In this document: piece by piece, positions 14,412 through 15,945 of the stretch
How the letters are laid out: each line of letters opens with the position of its first letter
How positions within the stretch are numbered: position 1 is the first letter of the stretch
Assembly: GCA_021778575.1 (NCBI GenBank)
Contig: JAJYCH010000027.1
Location: forward strand, 1 to 15,945
Direction: 5' to 3'
DNA length: 15,945 nt
DNA from: Planctomycetota bacterium
Lineage (GTDB): Bacteria > Planctomycetota > Planctomycetia > Isosphaerales > Isosphaeraceae
Program-made: the position numbers and the translations under genes
Notes under the pieces: model-generated
Database searches by the model: none
The model's input: the letters and a program-made list of their open reading frames with translations, nothing else
Told to the model about the DNA's origin: nothing

Positions 14412-14543
14412 TCAACGGCTAGAGGGCAGTGGTGGGCGAGGACGGGGTGCGTCGCCCGAGGTAAATGCCATCACTCCGAGAGCGATGATCCAACCGACAT
14501 AGATCAACAGAACCAGAATAAACTTCCGTTGGCGAATTCCCAT
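14412..14543 (-). CDS. Small single-pass membrane protein, 43 residues
   Basis: A short frame found by reading the gap between its neighbours. It begins MGIRQRKFILVLLIYVGWII and continues ALGVMAF, giving a basic N-terminus and a strong hydrophobic helix (residues ~8-27), followed by a polar Pro/Arg-rich tail that ends RPRPPLPSSR. AGGGG lies nine bases before the ATG at 14543. It sits 32 bases after the Minf_1886-family gene and 68 bases... more precisely 55 bases before the methyltransferase start, all on the minus strand, so it fits into the operon. I recognise no family. The hydrophobic pattern, ribosome binding site and spacing make it more likely real than chance, but it is short enough that chance is not excluded. 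Confidence 0.6.
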   Translation of the reverse strand: MGIRQRKFILVLLIYVGWIIALGVMAFTSGDAPRPRPPLPSSR

Positions 14544-14575
14544 CAATCGATTCCCCTGCGTTTTCGCCGGCAAAA

Positions 14576-14992
14576 TCAGGCCACATCATCGAGCGCGAGG
14601 ACAAAGTCGCGACGGAAAGCGGCCTCGAAATCATAGACCTGATCAAAATCGGCTCGAGAGTCGTCAGACGACTGCTCGAGGTCACCCGACTGAATCAAGT
14701 TATACACGATCTCACCCAGGTCCGAAGTCGCCCGGATTCCCCACTGGTTGAGGACCACCAGCGCCAGCAGTCCGTAATGCGAAAGTGCGAGCAACCGAGC
14801 CCCTTCGCAGAGCTCTCTACCGGTCACGTGACGAGTCTTCGAGGCCCGAGAGCCCCGCCCCCGACTACGGACCTGAGCCCGTTTCTTCAAATTCTTGGTA
14901 TATTCCAGGGCCTCGAACATGAACGCATACGCATGAATCGAGTATCGGGGATCACGAGACAGGACCCCCGCCAGTTCGTCGCGAAGGCTCAT
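14576..14992 (-). CDS. Minf_1886 (plancto_Ver_chp) family protein
   Basis: A 138-residue protein matching, from memory, the TIGR04138 family restricted mainly to Planctomycetes and Verrucomicrobia. Its hallmarks are YSIHAYAFMFEALEYT (17-32), RHVTGRELCEGARLLAL (54-70), the LNQWGIRATSDLGEIVYNLI block (81-100) and the acidic C-terminal DSRADFDQVYDFEAAF (111-126). The function is unknown. There is no signal peptide or membrane segment. A basic insert (KKRAQVRSRGRGSRASK) interrupts the first two conserved blocks. AAAGGA eight bases before the ATG at 14992 rules out the longer in-frame starts, which would overlap ricT. It follows ricT by 37 bases and is probably co-transcribed with it. Confidence 0.92.
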   Translation of the reverse strand: MSLRDELAGVLSRDPRYSIHAYAFMFEALEYTKNLKKRAQVRSRGRGSRASKTRHVTGRELCEGARLLALSHYGLLALVVLNQWGIRATSDLGEIVYNLIQSGDLEQSSDDSRADFDQVYDFEAAFRRDFVLALDDVA

Positions 14993-15029
14993 CGATCGGT
15001 TCCTTTGAACGCCTAGAAACGCCGAACGC

Positions 15030-15884
15030 TCACGGTTCGATGCGATCATCATCCTCATCGTGGATCGGGTGGTATTTTGACTTCTCCACGCCCAGAATCT
15101 CTTCCTTACCGACAACGATCCGACGATGATCTTCGAGTTCGATCACAATCTTCTGGGCGAGGATTTCCTGCGCCAGGACCCGCCCTTGCCCGCGGTGGGT
15201 GACCACTTTGGAGCCGACTCCCGGAAGCTCTCTTTCGAGAGCCTGGTAGGTGTCGAATTCATATCGCAAACAACATTTGAGGCGACCACAGCGTCCCGAT
15301 ATCTTCGAGGGGTCGAGGGTCGTCTTCTGTACCTTGGCCATTCTCATCGAGACGGGAGGCATCCGCGAAAGGTGGGTATTACAGCAGACGGGTTTGCCGC
15401 AATCGCCATAGTCGGCGAGCAACTTGGCTTCGTCACGGACACCGATCTGTCTCATCTCGATCCGGGTCTGCAATGCGCGGGCGAGGTCTTTGACAAGTTC
15501 TCGAAAATCCACGCGCTTTTCCGACACATAATAGAAAACCATCCGCTCGCCGCCGAAAATCGCCTCGACATCGACGAGATCCATCTGCAATCGTCGCTTG
15601 TCGGCGAATTCGCGACAGGCGGCAAGACCTTTTCGAACGCGATCTGCCAGCAGGCTCCCGGCCGCGATATCTTCCGCCGTGGCAACCCGGAGAATCTGGC
15701 CCCGAAACGGATTTTCGAGGAATTGCGCGGTCCGCTCGGTCGCCTGGCAAAGAACCTCGCCAATCTCGGTACCACGATCGGACCGAACGACGACACACTG
15801 ACCTCGGGGATGTGTCAGGCCTTCGACACATTCATATTCGCCAATGTGCCGCATCTGGCCATAGCGGATGACGAATCGATTCAT
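15030..15884 (-). CDS. ricT: PSP1-domain protein RicT (YaaT)
   Basis: A 284-residue RicT/PSP1 homologue of standard length. The cysteine clusters of the family are present: DCGKPVCC (Cys162, 167, 168) and SGRCGRLKCCLRYE (Cys199, 204, 205), with the PVSMRMAKVQ and LDPSKISG segments between them. In Bacillus subtilis RicT joins RicA and RicF in a cytosolic Fe-S complex that promotes RNase Y-dependent mRNA processing and sporulation; RicA and RicF are not seen here, so the planctomycete role may differ. An in-frame stop lies upstream and the ATG at 15884 is the first Met. There is no good Shine-Dalgarno sequence. It heads the minus-strand run into the Minf_1886-family gene. Confidence 0.95.
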   Translation of the reverse strand: MNRFVIRYGQMRHIGEYECVEGLTHPRGQCVVVRSDRGTEIGEVLCQATERTAQFLENPFRGQILRVATAEDIAAGSLLADRVRKGLAACREFADKRRLQMDLVDVEAIFGGERMVFYYVSEKRVDFRELVKDLARALQTRIEMRQIGVRDEAKLLADYGDCGKPVCCNTHLSRMPPVSMRMAKVQKTTLDPSKISGRCGRLKCCLRYEFDTYQALERELPGVGSKVVTHRGQGRVLAQEILAQKIVIELEDHRRIVVGKEEILGVEKSKYHPIHDEDDDRIEP

Positions 15885-15945
15885 GGCAAGTGAAATTCGG
15901 CTCGAGGTCGGAGGAGATCACACCGTCCGAGGCGGGACTTGCATT
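15883..15945. other. Right edge: unresolved coding potential on both strands
   Basis: Two readings remain open to the window edge. On the plus strand an ATG at 15883 starts MASEIRLEVGGDHTVRGGTC, whose start codon overlaps that of ricT. On the minus strand a frame ending HLP stops with a TGA overlapping the ricT ATG (ATGA), the arrangement typical of translational coupling, and this would explain the missing ribosome binding site of ricT. Sixty bases cannot decide between them. Confidence 0.2.

Noticed and set aside
15126..15893. 255-codon plus-strand frame
   Set aside because: It is antisense to ricT, whose cysteine clusters are fully conserved.

Overview
The window looks like chromosomal DNA from a planctomycete, most likely from the Isosphaeraceae/Gemmatales side of the phylum. 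This is inference from content: high GC with strong GC preference at third codon positions, an ECF sigma factor with a very long membrane-anchored C-terminal extension, a member of the Minf_1886 (plancto_Ver_chp) family, a Tat-exported protein and a lipoprotein without familiar domains, and many short non-operonic gene pairs. No rRNA, tRNA, phage, transposase, CRISPR array or plasmid function was recognised.

Left part (1-4223): a partial minus-strand gene of unknown function runs off the left edge and starts head-to-head with queC (7-cyano-7-deazaguanine synthase, queuosine/7-deazapurine pathway). queC converges on a Tat-exported protein. Next is a 698-residue protein joining an ECF sigma factor, a membrane segment and a C-terminal thioredoxin-like domain (WCEPC). 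An internal ATG with its own ribosome binding site and signal-peptide-like start sits exactly at the junction. 

Middle (4431-10370): diverging from the sigma gene are two adjacent paralogous, membrane-anchored CX5R phosphatases, then a large lipoprotein. A palindromic GTGGTCAGTGGTCAG element separates the lipoprotein gene from a YbgC-type thioesterase. Two minus-strand genes follow (a small helical protein, perhaps TerB-like, and an exported class A beta-lactamase-fold serine hydrolase), then the YceF-type Maf nucleotide pyrophosphatase.

Right-centre (10416-13601): a NYN-LOTUS RNA-associated protein, a small RRM protein behind a long structured leader with an AT-rich promoter region, and a secreted protein made of eight 10-residue Pro/Ala repeats. 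The last two genes each end in a very similar intrinsic terminator (GGGG stem followed by A and eight Ts). A divergent region with a long inverted repeat leads to mug (mismatch uracil-DNA glycosylase).

Right end (13637-15884): a minus-strand gene run, probably one operon, reads ricT (PSP1/RicT), the Minf_1886-family gene, an overlooked 43-codon membrane-protein gene, and a SAM methyltransferase. Most of the window is ordinary housekeeping and lineage-specific content. The points most worth a second look are the sigma-thioredoxin gene with a possible internal start, the structured leader of the RRM gene, the repeat-protein locus with its inverted repeat, and the small membrane ORF in the ricT cluster.
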